Assembly (NCBI GenBank): GCA_015680905.1
Contig: CM027379.1
Coordinates: forward strand, 99,251,001 to 99,315,000
Source of the DNA: Coptis chinensis
Lineage: Eukaryota > Streptophyta > Magnoliopsida > Ranunculales > Ranunculaceae
Reading direction: 5' to 3'
Length of the DNA: 64,000 bases
Under the pieces are notes generated by a model. The model had not been told where the DNA came from, searched no databases, and worked only from the letters and a program-made list of their open reading frames with translations. Position numbers and translations under genes: made by a program. Positions 49,911 through 62,900 of the stretch are shown piece after piece. Each line of letters starts with the position of its first letter. The stretch's first letter is position 1.

Positions 49911-52900
49911 TGGTGTTATTTGACAATAAGGATTTGATTATTTATATTGGGGGAAGCTTTAAACCACCGCCTGATGCAAAAGAAGTGTGTCATTCTCATT
50001 ACGAATCTGAGTAGGATTCACTGATGATGCGTGAGGTTGATGGTGATGAGTTGAATATGATGGATTTCACAAAAGACATACTTAAATTAGTAGAAGTGGT
50101 CGTTGGTTTGCAATTGTCCTACATTACAAATGGTAAATTGGTGTATGTGAATACTGATGGTGAACTGCTACAGATGTGGGGTCTGTTGGCTCCTAGCAAA
50201 GATGGTTTTTGTCGTATATATGTTTACTTAGATCTCGGTGGTGTTGATGACTTTTTAGTTATGACTCCTAAAATTTCTACACCGGTACCAAATGCACTTT
50301 TTCAACTATCCCAAGCTGAAAAGGGAGATGATATCACACTTTTGGAGATAAAAAGAAGGGTTGCGAAGAAATGTAAAAAAAAACCTACAAAGGTGGCGTC
50401 CAAACCAAAACAAGTTAAGAGAAAACATCAGAAGGGTAAGAAGTTGACTTCGAAAGACAAGGGAAAATGCGTTATCATTGATGAAGAGGAGGAAAATTTT
50501 TGGGCAGAAATGGCTAGACTTAAGGCGATTGGTTTTGAGGATGAGCTGGATGATGATCTTGAGAGAGAGAGAGTTCCATTGGTTGTACCAGCAAACCCTA
50601 CTGTTCAAGTGGGAAAGGCAAAAGGCAACACCAAACAGGCAACTATTGATGGTCTTCACCCTGAAGAGGGCTACCACAGTTCACACTCATCTGAAGATGA
50701 GAGGGAGTTTGAGATACCACCAGGTGACGAATATTACCACTTTGAAGTTGAAACTTCTAATGTGTACTTTGAACCAGAGATGGAGATGCCAATGATTGAA
50801 GTAGTTGAGTTGAAGCTTGGTATAGAGTGGTCAACCATTATTGCTCTACAACATGACATTATGACAATTTGCATACGGAATAGATTTGAAGCATTTTTAA
50901 TTAAAGATGAGTCTTACAGGATTAGAGTTTTATGTAAATGCATAGGATGTCCATGGTTAGCTTATTAGAGGTGCAAGGATGATGGGTTCACAATAAAGTT
51001 GAATACACTATTCAATGTGCACACATATTCAGCTGATATAGATCATAAAAACAGTATGGCAGATGCCAATTAGGTGTCAAGAGTAATGGAAGACCATATG
51101 AAGGTGCACTACAAGTCAACAACACTACATAATATAATAGATGAAATATATAAGATAGAAATACCATGTTGCCATCAGCTACTAGACTGCTTGGCATTCA
51201 AGGATCAAATGTTTAACACAAATTCATGGTGATTATGGTGAAAGTTACAACCTGGTTTCTATACTATGTGATCAGGTAGGTATATGCTTCAACTTAGTTT
51301 ATGTTCATGTTTATGTTCAACTTAGTTTATGTGATCATATTAATTCATATAATTTAATGATATGTGATCAGGTAATGCAAAGTAACCCAGGCTCTCTTGC
51401 CACTTACACTAGAATGAAGATAGTTTAGAATTTGAGGACTTGTATATTTGCTTCAATGTTTCATTATATGGTTTTCTGAATGCTTGTAGACCAATTATTG
51501 GATTAGATGGTTGTTTCTTAAAAGGGAAGTATGGAGGGCAGTGCTTAAGCATGATTGGCTTGGATGGAAATAATGGTTTGTTTCCAATAGCTATTTTCAT
51601 CACTAGATCGGAGACTAAGGATAGTTGAATAAGGTTTTTGGACAAAATGAAACACTATGGGATAAATGATCATCCACAAGCTGTAACTTTCATGTCTGAT
51701 AGACAGAAAGGACTAGTTGAGGCTGTGCCAATTGTTTTTCCTAGAAATGAGCATAGATTTTGCTTTCGACATATGTACACAAATTTCCAAAAGGAATTTA
51801 AGGCCCAACACGAAGACTGGATTTGAGAAGGCTATGGAGAAATTGGGAACTGAATGTAGTCAAGCTAAAGATTGGTTTTTGAAAAAGAATGTTGAGACCT
51901 GGGCAAGGTCACACTTTAGTCATGTTACAAAGTGTGAACATATCTCGAACAATTTCTCCAAATCGTTTAATTCATGGATACTAGAACTGAGGGATAAGCC
52001 AATAGTGTCTTTTGTTGATAGTTACCACATTTTGTTGATGTCATTTCTGTATAAGAGGAGAGAGAAAGCCAAGGAATGGGATAGCAATGGCTTAGTACCT
52101 TGGGTGGTTAAGAGAATTACAGAATTGATCGAATACATACCATATTATGATTTGGCTGAATCTACCAATGACTTACAATGTGTGAAAGATCTCTATGGAA
52201 ATAGATGGACTGTGAACCTGGTAGATCATGAATGTAGTTGTGTTAGGTGGCAACTCTCTGTAGTAGTTTGTGTGCATGCTGTAAGAGTGATATATCCTAT
52301 GAGACTGGATTGGATAGACTATTGCAGTTCCTATTATTGGGTTTCCACATACAAATAAGCATACATGGGTCACATCAAGCCAATGCCTGACCCCAAGGAC
52401 TGGCCTAAACCAATAAGTTTAATTTGTTATCGGACTGACTATGCATTTGTGTAAATTTCTTATGTATATTTTTCTAATTGGGTTTTGTTGTTCTGTAGGA
52501 TCCAAACAAATATGTGTTTCCACCTCCATATGTGAGAGGGATTGGCAGACCTAAAAAGAATAAAAGAAAAGATGAAGACGAGGGTTTGAAAATGAACAAG
52601 AAGAAGAGAAAATGTCGTAAATGCAAAGTTGAGGGACACAATGCAAAAACTTGCAAAAGCTGCAGAGAAAAATGGCAGGGCAAAAGGTAGAAACAAATAG
52701 TTTTGCTTAGTTAAGACCTAAAAAGAGTCTAAGTGTTTAACTAGTTGAAAATTGATACTTTTATATATATTACAGTAACAAAAAAGGACTGCCAAGCAGC
52801 ACCCTCACAAACATCAATAACTCAGGTGGCAGCACCCTCACAAGCACCAACAACTCAGGTGGTAGCACCCTCACAAGCACAACCAACTCAGGTGGCAGCA

Positions 52901-52942
52901 CCCTCACATATTATTAGAATACTTTTGGTTCAAGTTAGTTGA
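49911..52942 (+). pseudogene. Mutator-like (MuDR) transposase relic
   Basis: From ATG 49911 the reading shows an N-terminal MULE-specific domain, an acidic linker with KKKPTK-type basic patch, the FAR1-like start (RNRFEAFLIKD ... CKCIGCPW near 50880-50955), the DDE transposase core (GLDGCFLKGKYGGQCLSMIG near 51500, MSDRQKGLVEA near 51690), a SWIM-like finger (CSCVRWQL...CVHA near 52230) and a CCHC knuckle (CRKCKVEGHNAKTC near 52615). The last exon has an 11-residue repeat. Stops at 50012, 50966 and 51072, a frame change near 51825 and a damaged stretch at 51200-51430 show it is dead. Terminal inverted repeats were not found, so element limits are unknown. Confidence 0.85.
52786..52910 (+). 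repeat. 33 bp tandem repeat, about 3.5 copies, in the MULE transposase end
   Basis: Unit GCAGCACCCTCACAAGCACC followed by AACAACTCAGGTG; codes for 11-residue repeats of the kind AAPSQAPTTQV. The units are close copies, so the expansion is younger than the rest of the relic or was kept while coding. Confidence 0.85.
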
Positions 52943-54135
52943 TTTGCTTTACTTGTTCATGGGGCTTTTAATTGTTTATTGATGGTTAAACTCTTTGGAT
53001 TGAGAAATATTAGAATTTTTGTCTTACTTTTTTGGGGATAATGTTAGCTTAGGAAAAAATTGAATGATGAAGTAGGACCATATCCAATTGATAAATGACT
53101 AGTTTGTGTTTTTCACAATATATTATAATTCTTAGATATTTTATCTTCTGATGATTTTTTTCTTCGAGTTGTACGTTAAGTATATGGTTTTTGCACTTTC
53201 AGATGGGAATATGTTAGCAACTGCAGCTTCTCGGGCGAATATAATATTTGGTTGTTCAGATAATAAAAAGGTGCGACAAGTATTCTTTGCATACGATTCA
53301 TTGGTTACACCATCATTTCAAAGAATTTTAGTTCAATATGGTATAGCTAAACATAATGTTAAGTAGCACTCGATCAGGGTGGGGTTCTTTTGCCAATGGA
53401 TTAGGTCCAAAAGTCTACTAAAACTCAAGTTGTGCAAAGTGCAGTGAAGGTAAGTCTCTCTATGACAACATTTTTTTTTTTGCCCCTTGTGTGGCTGCGC
53501 TCGGAGTTAGTTGTTTATTAGTAAGTTCTCGAGTTCATCTAATTAGTTTGTTCAATATGTTTTCTATGGTTATTGACTTTGGTAGTATGAAAATATTCAT
53601 ACATGGCTTTGTTCAGTTTTCCTATGGGTCTTTACTACTTGAATTACTAACCATGGCCATGACACTTTTTGACGACCTATATGATAATTCCGTCACTATA
53701 AAAGTGTGACAGTATGAAAGACGCAACTATACGCTTTTTCTGAGTACCTACATTTGTATAGCTCCTTCTCTTCTTTGCAAAACTATAAATTTGGTTAATC
53801 CAATGTAAGCGGTGCTCCGGTGATAACTAAGCTGGCCATTAATTGTCGCAGCCATTGCGGCTATTAGAATTGAGAGATAGGCTATTAGAATTGAGAGATA
53901 GGTAAATAGATTCTAGAGCATAAACTGAATATAGACTTATCTACCGGGACCATAAATGAATGTAGATAATGCCTAGAAAACCATTTAAAAACTACAATTG
54001 CAATTTAAACTAAGAAGAAAGTAATAAATAGACTGAATTGCTTTCGGTCAGATGCCTATTCATATAAATGAAAATAACATGTATTTATTAGTGAGTGTTG
54101 GCTAAAATGGTATAGGGCCCACTTTATATCAACAC
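52943..54135. other. Unassigned stretch after the MULE relic
   Basis: Contains a 71-codon frame at 53151-53366 and a 72-codon frame at 53491-53709 with no family I recognise, and a small tandem duplication (GCTATTAGAATTGAGAGATAG twice, near 53858-53900). It may hold the lost right end of the MULE. Confidence 0.4.
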
Positions 54136-54336
54136 CATAGTTTGAAATTTCTGAATTTTTGGAATTCTGACAAATCTAAAAACCGAAATTCATTAAATTT
54201 CGACCCCTACCACATTCGGAATTTCAGATGATTTCAGAATTTCAAATATTTCGACTCTATATTTGAAATTCCGATTTTTTAAAAAACCAAAATTTCGGGC
54301 GGAATTCAAGAGTTCCGTTCGGAATCACAAACTATA
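54136..54336. mobile_element. hAT-type MITE, 201 bp (CATAGTTTG ends)
   Basis: Perfect eight-base duplication ATCAACAC (54128-54135, 54337-54344); short inverted ends CATAGTTTG and TATAGTTTG. The interior carries many GAAATT(C/T) words in both orientations. The ends start like those of the CATAGTAC family (48884 and 55029). Confidence 0.75.
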
Positions 54337-54431
54337 ATCAACACATCATTCATCTGTGTGAGCTTTGTAACCTTGGACTTATTAGACTCGGTTAGTTAAA
54401 GATTATATGAATGCGCAAAAATTAAATGTTA

Positions 54432-54470
54432 CTAGCATTCCTGTACGCTCGATGAGCGTTGAATTAAGCA
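54432..54470 (-). mobile_element. Helitron 3' terminus, minus orientation
   Basis: On the minus strand a perfect six-base stem hairpin (ACGCTC-ATC-GAGCGT) is followed after a short spacer by CTAG and then T, the Helitron 3' signature. The element would extend to the right, but I could not find its 5' TC end; 54470-55020 has nothing else I can name. Confidence 0.5.
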
Positions 54471-55028
54471 TAGCATTAAGAAATTAAACATCTCAACAAT
54501 TTAATAGAAAAGGCTATTTCTTAAACTAAATAGGTATGACAAAAAATCTTAAGCCCATAGGCCAATCATATTGTCACGTTAGAAGCAACCAAATTACTTA
54601 GTGTTAAAAACATTTATGATTGGGTCCCATTTTCTTGTCTTTTCTTGTTTCATTTATAATGGAAGACAAATATGTAATTTTAAACGATTAATAAAGGAAA
54701 CAAAAATTAATGACGTGATGAATTCACTGTTACTCCCTCCGTTTTCTTTAAAGAAGTTAGATTGCATGAATATTATTTTAGAAAAACGTCAAAGAATTAC
54801 GAATGGTACTGGTGTGTCCTACTACAACTATCAACTTGCCAAGTCTCACTGACAATAACCATTACTTGGATACAGGATATGCTATTATGTTTGATGCAAC
54901 CTTTAATGTCAAACTCTCACATACAGGTATTTGGTTGAGTGGGTGACTAAACATGCTCAATACAATTTTTTTTTAGCCGGAATGATTACAACAAACTAGG
55001 TAAGGGGTGCAGTCTGCAACAGTAGAAC

Positions 55029-55820
55029 CATAGTACAAAATGCCGCGCATTTAACCTATATCGAGATATTTGCATGATTTTTTCTATTTCCGATATCAAG
55101 TCGGGCAGGGAAAACTCCTTTATGACGTATATCTATTTAAGATAGATTATCGAAATTTTGAAATATCATGGGTCATCTTCTTGTTGTCAAAGGTGTAAAC
55201 AAGAAACACAAAACAAGAGAGATGGGTAATTTTCACTGAAATTCCCGATGTTGTGGGATAATATCAACTTGTAATTGATCGATCACACAATTGTTCTCTT
55301 ATCGTTTCACCAGCCTTTCCCATTTCCTCTTTTACTATTCATCTCTCATTCTCTTTTGTTTTCTTGCAAAGAAATTTTCTCTCTCCTTCCATTCAAGTTT
55401 TTGAATTGGATATTTAGATTTGAGAAGTTGGGTGTAAAGAAGTTAGAAATTGCAATTATGGTCTTCCCCGTTAGAAGTTCATCTTTAATAGATTTTTTTT
55501 TTTTAATGAGATCACATTCGCCATGGTCTGCACAAGCATGAATGAGGTTGTAATAATTCTCATCTTTCCACCTCATCTGGTCATTTACAAATAACAAGTA
55601 AGGTTTGGTTGATATCTCCTTTAATTTTCCAAATTGTTTATCCCTCTATCAAAACCTCATCTCATCACTAAAAGTCCCTTATATGTCTCGATATATTGAA
55701 CAACTCATTAAACTAGGCTTGCCAAACCTCCTCTTATCGATCGATATTTTCTTATATATTTCAAAATATCGGTTTTGGAGACTTTCGGTATTTTGAACCG
55801 GCACGATATTTTGTACTATG
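55029..55820. mobile_element. hAT-type MITE, CATAGTACAAAAT family (copy B), 792 bp
   Basis: Perfect eight-base duplication AGTAGAAC (55021-55028, 55821-55828); inverted ends CATAGTACAAAAT, the same as copy A at 48884. Ends also share GATATTT/CGAGATATT words; the middle (about 55150-55700) is different sequence of unknown origin with no convincing frame. Confidence 0.85.
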
Positions 55821-55828
55821 AGTAGAAC

Positions 55829-56517
55829 ACAGCCTTGGTAACCTTGCCTAAACCATGATCTTTTTCTATACACTCTTGATGACGTGTCTGTTGCAGCAAA
55901 TCGACCAAGAAAATGATACTCAATAATGTCACCACCTTGGACTGGGTGTGAAATTGTGAATCATTGTCACCAGCCATGTTCTTCTCAAGCTCTTTAGAAA
56001 ATCAGACAACGAATTGACATCTTGCACAGAAATTTTCATTGAATTGAGCATATTTTCACTAGGAGGGGCCCAAGAGATCGAGCTTAATTATGCATCTCAG
56101 GTTCTCAACAGACGATTAATCCTCGCTAGCCACTCACAACACCACCAACAATTCCGATTTATTTATGGCTAAATCTACCCTGCGCAGGTCGTATGGTGCG
56201 CTGTGAATTCACAGCCACTCATACCAGGGGTGCGTGTGTATTGCGTGGCTGAAGTACTGAATCCAAAGGCCCACATTACCTGCGCACGATACAGCTCGCG
56301 CACTGAAGACCAGCTCTTTATTTATTATGTGAGACTATGTCAATTGTTTTTCAAATCATCAATGTGGAGATGAAGTTGGCCATATATATGCCGCTTTGTA
56401 ATAAAGATGTTACTGTTTTATTTTGGTCAACGTTATTACCTGGACAAGTCCAATTTCTTAATCTGTACATACCATACTCAATCATTGTTACTGTTAAGTT
56501 ACAAATTTTATTATATT
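55829..56517. other. Unassigned intergenic stretch
   Basis: No gene, repeat pair or domain recognised. A few short frames exist but none has a supporting motif. Confidence 0.5.
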
Positions 56518-56526
56518 ATAATTGTA

Positions 56527-57358
56527 GGTAATTTGTTACAGCCGGATCCCAATTTGTGTTTGGCAAACTCAAAAAAAAAAAACGATTATTATAAGTGTGT
56601 TATTGGTTTCAAAAAATCTAAAAAAAAAACATTATTACAAGTATGTCATTGGTTTCCAAAAAATTGAATTCGAAACCCCAAACTTAAACGATCCGGCTAA
56701 GTCGTTTAGACTAAGTCCCAAACCACTTTGCCACACCGTTTAAGACTTAGTCCAAACGATCCGGCCAGGTCGTTTGGACTAAGCCCTAAACGATTTAGCC
56801 ACACCGTTTGGAACGTAGTCCAAACAACCTGTCAAGAGCCTAAAAAATAGAACTTTAATTTTTTTTTCAAAGTTCAAATAACAAACGACATGGCCACACC
56901 GTTTGGACTGAGTCCAAAATGATGTGGCCATATCATTTGGAATTTGGACTTAGAAAAAAATGGCCACACCGTTTGGACTAAGTCTCCAACGATATGGCTA
57001 CACCGTTTGGACTTAGTCCAAAACGATGTGGCGGTTGTGGCCATGTCGTTTGGGATTTGAATTTTGAAAAAATATAAAGTTTTATTTTTTGGGCTCTTGA
57101 CCGGGTGTAATGGTCGTTTGACTTCACGTCCCAAACAATTATACACAAAGTCGTTTGGGACATAGTCCAAAACGACCGACCCCGGTTTGTTGTTTAAGTT
57201 TGGGGTTTCAATTTAATTTTTTGGAGACCGATAAATCTACATACTTGTAATAATATTTTTTTTATGATTTTCAAAACCAATAAAGACATTTTGTAATAAT
57301 CGTTTTTTTTTTGTAGGAGTCCGCCCAACACAAATTGGGGTCCGGCAGTAATAGGACC
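56527..57358. mobile_element. MULE-like MITE with long TIRs and palindromic core repeats
   Basis: Perfect nine-base duplication ATAATTGTA (56518-56526, 57359-57367). The outer about 170 bases on each side are inverted copies (GGTAATTTGTTACAGCCGGA at left, GGTCCTATTACTGCCGGACC read from the right). The core 56690-57190 has at least five copies of CACACCGTTTGGACT and its inverse, making GTTTGGACTTAGTCCAAAAC-like near-palindromes. No transposase. Confidence 0.83.
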
Positions 57359-57672
57359 ATAATTGTATGATTTGGACTGGGAAAACACAATTACACAGCC
57401 TTTTTACCAGTCAATTATTTTGGACGATGGACGATAGAATAAAAGTACCAGTATTTTTTGGGAAAAAATGTATATTATAAAGCTGTTTTTTAACATAATA
57501 GAAACGTCTATAGAAATGGCTTTCCAAAATTTTAAAGGTACTAAAAGCCAGTCACTCTCAATGCTAGCTTTTCAATCACGTGCGATGTAATATTATGAGC
57601 GGTCAATTAACGATGAAATTGAGAAGAATAGTGTCAAATTTAATATCTCTTACAAGAGCGACAAATTTAATA

Positions 57673-57871
57673 TCTATTACACAATAATAATTTTAAAGTA
57701 TTGAATAGGATTGACAAACAGTAAATTTTCGGCCCAAAAAAATATAGGCATCCAAACATATTACACATGCATGTATTACACTTCATATTTAATACCAGTT
57801 ATGATATTACACATTTACATAGACACTAAATACGAGCTAACAATAACGTGGTAGCACGTGCCCTCATCTAG
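57673..57871 (+). mobile_element. Short non-autonomous Helitron, 199 bp
   Basis: 5' end TCTATTACACAATAATAATT after an A at 57672; 3' hairpin ACGTG-GTAG-CACGT (57846-57859), spacer, then CTAG at 57868-57871 followed by T. Insertion between A and T, TC start and hairpin-CTAG end are the Helitron hallmarks. No coding content. Confidence 0.68.
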
Positions 57872-58069
57872 TAATAGTAAAAGCGTCACAAAATACCAAT
57901 TTTTGCAAAACATACATGCGTAATCAAACAACAGGAGGCTAGTACCTCAGATATGACCCAATCATGTATAGAAGGGCATTGCGCAACGAAAACATGTTAC
58001 CAAGTAACAAGCCCAACATGACGTGGCAAGGCGATTTTGTGTGCGACTAAAGAAAGGAGTGGGTCAACA
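57872..58069. other. Spacer before LINE copy 2
   Basis: Nothing recognised; the LINE's 5' limit is uncertain by about 100 bases. Confidence 0.4.
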
Positions 58070-58377
58070 AAACTACAGGTTCCCTCCTTTTTCTGGTAAG
58101 TTTCAAAAGGTGAGAACACAACCTTATCTGTTTCCTTCATCCTTCTTTACCTCTTTTAGCAAGTTTCTCCTTGTTCTTCATCTTGTTCTTTTGGGTTAAG
58201 AGTGATTCTAACTACTGGATTACCATAGCGAGTCAAGCTTAATCCTTTATAACTTTGTGAAGAGCACCTACTCCCTACATGCGAAACTCTAAACTTTGAC
58301 ATGATTCTCTTCTTCTAGCGAAATTGAGGTCCACTTTCAAACTTTTAGTTTCAAATCTAGCAAGAGTAGGATTAAAC

Positions 58378-59910
58378 ATGGCTTCTCAACCACTAGGATT
58401 AGAAGGTGGCTCCTCAGCTCAAGATAAAACTTGGAGTTCGCTGTTCTCAAACACAACCACAAATTTTTCCAGTGGTCAACTAGACTGGATCGAAACAGAC
58501 ATGGATCTAGATGTGATTGATGTACCAGAAGACATCCTTGAAGAGGGTTGTGAAAAGTGGAGAGAGCACTTAGTGGGTTTCTTTGTGGACAAGCGTCTAC
58601 CTTTTCCAGTGGTTAAAAATGTCCTAGAGAGATCTTGGAAAACCAAAGCACATTATGATATTGCTACGGATCGTGAGTTGTTCTATTTCAAGTTTAATGA
58701 TGATGAAGATAGGCAAATGGTTCTAGAAAAAGGGCCTCTTTTTTCTTGGGGTAGAGTTTTTATGGTTAGACCATGGACGTAAGACTTAGAAACACGAGAA
58801 AAGTATGACTACCCTTCCTATTTGGGTAAAGGCGTGGAATGTTCCAAAACGACTATGGACCAAAGCAGGCATGAGCTTTGTTGGAAGTAGAATAGGGAAA
58901 CCTCATTCTTTGGGATGAGGCGAGTCAAAAACTTAAGACTTGATTATGCAAAGATATGTGTGGAAGTGCGGGTGGGTACTAAATATCCGTGATACAATAA
59001 GACCGAGAATGGGTAGAGGAATAGTTCTTTGAAGTTATTGTTGAGTACATGTGGCTCCCAACTATATGCGCGGGATTTGCAACAAGCTTGGTCACAAAGA
59101 ACCGAAATGCCCAAACAAGGACATTAATGCACGAGATGCGATGATGTTGCATTGAACAAAATATAACAAAGAGAAGGAAGTGGAGCGTAAAACAATAGAA
59201 GCAAAGGCGGAAGGAAGTGGAGCAGACCCGGTAGTAGCGAGAAGCTTCTGAGAGAGAGCCACAAGGAGTGAAACAACATTACCGACAAGGAACCATGCTA
59301 TGGAACCCGATGTTACTCCAATGAGAGCAACAAGTGATAGTCCGATGGTTCAAACCTTAACCACGAAAGTCGAGGCGTGCAAGGAGTAACTAGGATACAA
59401 GCTCAAGGAGTCCACACTCGGTTCCTATCACCTAGGCAAGAAGAAATAATTGAACAACAACAAGGACAACAGAGTGCTGCTCCAAGCAATCCTAGGAATC
59501 AGAATAGTAGCAACGCAAATGCAATGGAGGATAGAGTATGGGACAACAATGAAAGGGTAAGTGAGAGCATGACCAGAAAATGCCTTGAGGAGAGGAATCA
59601 ATTTGCAGCTCTAGGTGATAGTAATGATGAGCTAGAAGATGACATATTAGAAAAGGAAGATGACTTATTTTCTGATCATGAAATAGATGAGATGTTAAGG
59701 ACAAACACTTTGCAACCGAGGGTTGTAAGTGGAGTAGAAGTTGGAGTTACTAGCTCTGAGAGCTCAGCGCAACAACGATCAACAAAATCCAAGACTAGAG
59801 CCCAGAGAAGGGCTACAGATGAAGTGACATCACCAACTACAGAGAAGAGAGGTAAGGACAAGAACAGGTCCAAAGGTAGAAAGAAAAAATCCCCAAATAC
59901 ATGGAGGTAA
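58378..59910 (+). pseudogene. LINE copy 2 ORF1, nucleic-acid-binding protein
   Basis: ATG 58378 starts MASQPLGLEGGSS, aligned with the copy 1 start at 2900. A DUF4283 domain follows (DWIETDMDLDVIDVPEDILE ... YFKFNDDEDRQMVLEKGPLF). The frame is lost at 58780 and the stretch to about 59376 needs several frame changes; a CCHC knuckle (CNKLGHKEPKCP) is still readable near 59075. The C-terminal part 59377-59910 is open, acidic then basic (KDKNRSKGRKKK) at the end. Its stop TAA at 59908 overlaps the ORF2 start at 59901 by ten bases, the usual tight ORF1-ORF2 spacing. Confidence 0.82.
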
Positions 59911-62900
59911 GTCTGAGTGTCTAGAATGTGAGGGGGATGAATCAAGCTTCTAAAGCTAAGGAAATAAGGAAGTTTAGTGATAAAAGTAAAGTGTGTTTGC
60001 AAGGATTGCTGGAGACAAAAGTAAGACAATGTAATAGTGAGGCAATAAGGAGAGTGTGTTGGCCTTCATGGCAATGCATTCAGAACTATTCAAGTGATGT
60101 GAGTGGTAGAATATGGCTTCTATGGGATGACACAAAGGTTACCGTATATAAGCTACAAGAAGGAGCACAATATATACACTGTAGGGTTGCTCTTTTGCAT
60201 AATAGTGTAAATTTTATATTTACTATTGTGTATGCTAGTAATAGCAAAAAGGAGAGATTGAAACTATGGGAAGACCTGCAGCTTATGAGTACCTCCATTA
60301 ACTCTCCATGGATTCTTATTGGGGATTTTAATAATGTTTTGTATTCACATGAAAGGATTGGTGGTGAACCTGTATACCCTAGGGAAATAGCTCCTTTTGC
60401 ACGTTTTATTTCTCAAGCTAACCTTGATGACTTGAATCTACTGGAAGTTTTTTCACTTGGACTAATTATGCTGATGTGAGTAGGAAGTGGTCAAAAATAG
60501 ATAGAACGCTGGTCAATTATCAATGGCTTACAGAGTTTCCAAATTCTGTAGTGGAGTTTCATACTCTAGGTGTCTCAGATCATACTCCAATGGTATTGAG
60601 TTTGTATGAAAAGGAAAAAGGTTTCTATCCTTTTAGGTTTAGCAACCATCGGGCATTACACCCGATTTCATGGCAACAAAGGCAACTATGTTGGGACTTG
60701 GAGATATATGGGGATAGGCTCTATGTCCTTACACAAAAGCTGAAGATTGTAAAGGCTAAGCTGAGGAGTTGGGCAAGACATCATCTGTCTGACTTACAGA
60801 AGAGGGTAGACACTGCAAGAGTGGATTTACAGGAAATCCAAAAACAGTTACAAGGTGTGCCTTTTAATAACCTTCTGTGTAACAAAGAGAGGGATGCACG
60901 ATCAAGGCTATGTTTACTACTGGAAATGGAACATGAAGACTATAAGCAGAGACTAGAATGTGACGATATGCTGCAAGGAGATAAATGCAATGCCTATTTC
61001 CATAATGCCATCAAAGAAAAGAAAAATAGGAATTTCATCTGGGCTCCAGAGGACCTACAGGGTAACAGGTACCAAGGACAAAAGGAGGTAGGCCAAGCAC
61101 TAGTTGATTACTATCAGACATTACTTGGAGGCACCAGTGAAGTACAAGGAGAACAAACCGAGAGTTAGAGGAACCGGAAGTGAGAAATGTCATAGATAGT
61201 GAAGCAAACAGAGAAACCGTAGAGCAAGTCACCGAGAGAGAGATACAAGAAGCCTTGTTCTTAATGCAAGATAGTAAATCACCGTGACCATGGGTTTAAT
61301 GTATTCTTTTTAAGAAAACTTGGTCTATAGTGGGGAGGAATTCACAAGTGCCGTTAAATCAAAGATTCATCAACAAGGTGATTCATGGAGGAGTTAATTC
61401 TACTTTTTGTGCATGATTCCAAAAAGAATAAACCAGCTAGAGTGGATGAGTTTAGACCAATTGCATGCTGCAATGTGGTCTATAAATGTATCTCAAAAGT
61501 TTTAAGTAATAGGATGAAGTCAATCATGCCTAAACTTACAGATTTGAACCAGTCAGCCTTTGTTTCTGGAAGATCGATTCAGGATAACTTGTTGCTTGCG
61601 CATGAACTTCTAAGAGGGTACAATAGGGTACATGGAGCCGCTAGGTGTACTATTAAGATAGACATTCAGAAAGCGTACGACTCGGTGGATTGGGATGCAA
61701 TGGAAACTATTCTGCTAAGATTTATATTTCCAAGGGTATTTGTGGACTGGATCAGGATGTGCTACACTACGCCAAGTTTCTCTATATTGGTTAATGGCAT
61801 ACCTCAAGGTTACTTTAGAGGTAGGAAAGGGCTTAGACAGGGAGATCCTCTATCTCCCTATCTTTTTGTACTCATCATGGAGATGTTAGGTGGACTACTG
61901 AAACAAGCAGTGGACAGGAAAGCCATTGAGTACCACTCAAGATGTAAGAGGCTACAGCTAGTTCATCTATGTTTTGCAGACGATGTGATGCTTTTTTGCA
62001 AAGGCGAAGCTACTTCTATATATGGAGTGAAGGAGACCCTCGAGTCCTTCTCTGCTCCACGGGGACTCAAGCTCAATATAAGTAAAACTACCCTTCTCAC
62101 TGGTAGTATAAGCCCCTCTTCAAGTACTACTTTGGCAGGAATCTTGGGTGTGAAGCTAGTCACTCCCCCAATCAAGTATCTGGGGTTACCTTTAACAGCA
62201 TCTAGGTTAGGTGTACAAGATTGTTTGCCATTAGTAGAGATGATTACAACAAGAATTTCAAACTGGAAGAACATTTTCTTGACTCTTGCAGGAAGGCTAC
62301 AACTGATACACTCAGTACTAACATCATTTCATAACTACTGGGCAAAGACATTCATCTTGCCTATGGGGGTCATGGACAAGGTGTCCAAGATTACTAATAG
62401 GTTCCTGTGGGCTGGTCCTTCTATGGAGAAAAAGATACACAAAGCAAGCCATAGTACTATAAGATACAGTAAGAGTGAAGGAGGACTGAATATAGTGGAT
62501 CCTAAAGTGTGGAATGTGGCAGCATATTGTGGTCTGATTTATAAGATTGCAAGTAAAGATGAAACTCTGTGGGTCAAGTGGATGTGGGAGTACCAGGTGA
62601 GAGGCAAAGAGTTCTGGACAATGAAAATTCCTTCAGATTGTTCTTGGGTGTGGAGATCAATTCTCAAGCACAGGAAAGAAGCTGTCAAGTTCATTAAGTA
62701 TGTGATAGTAAATGGTGAGACTACAAGCCTTTGGCACCAACCTTGGTGTTCAAAGTAGCTATTGTTAATGAATCCAGAAGCTAAGAGGTTGCTACAATTG
62801 CTTGATGAAGCAAAAGTGTCCGAACTGATCAGTGATAGGCAATGGAATAGTAGAGTACATGATCTTCCAAATGGAGAGCTCAAGAATGCTATTTTGGGTA

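Noticed and set aside
50306-50677. Minus-strand frame of 123 codons
   Set aside because: It is a shadow of the MULE transposase relic on the plus strand.
54733-54742. CTCCCTCCGT, the usual start of Stowaway MITEs
   Set aside because: No inverted partner was found nearby, so a single ten-base match is not enough.
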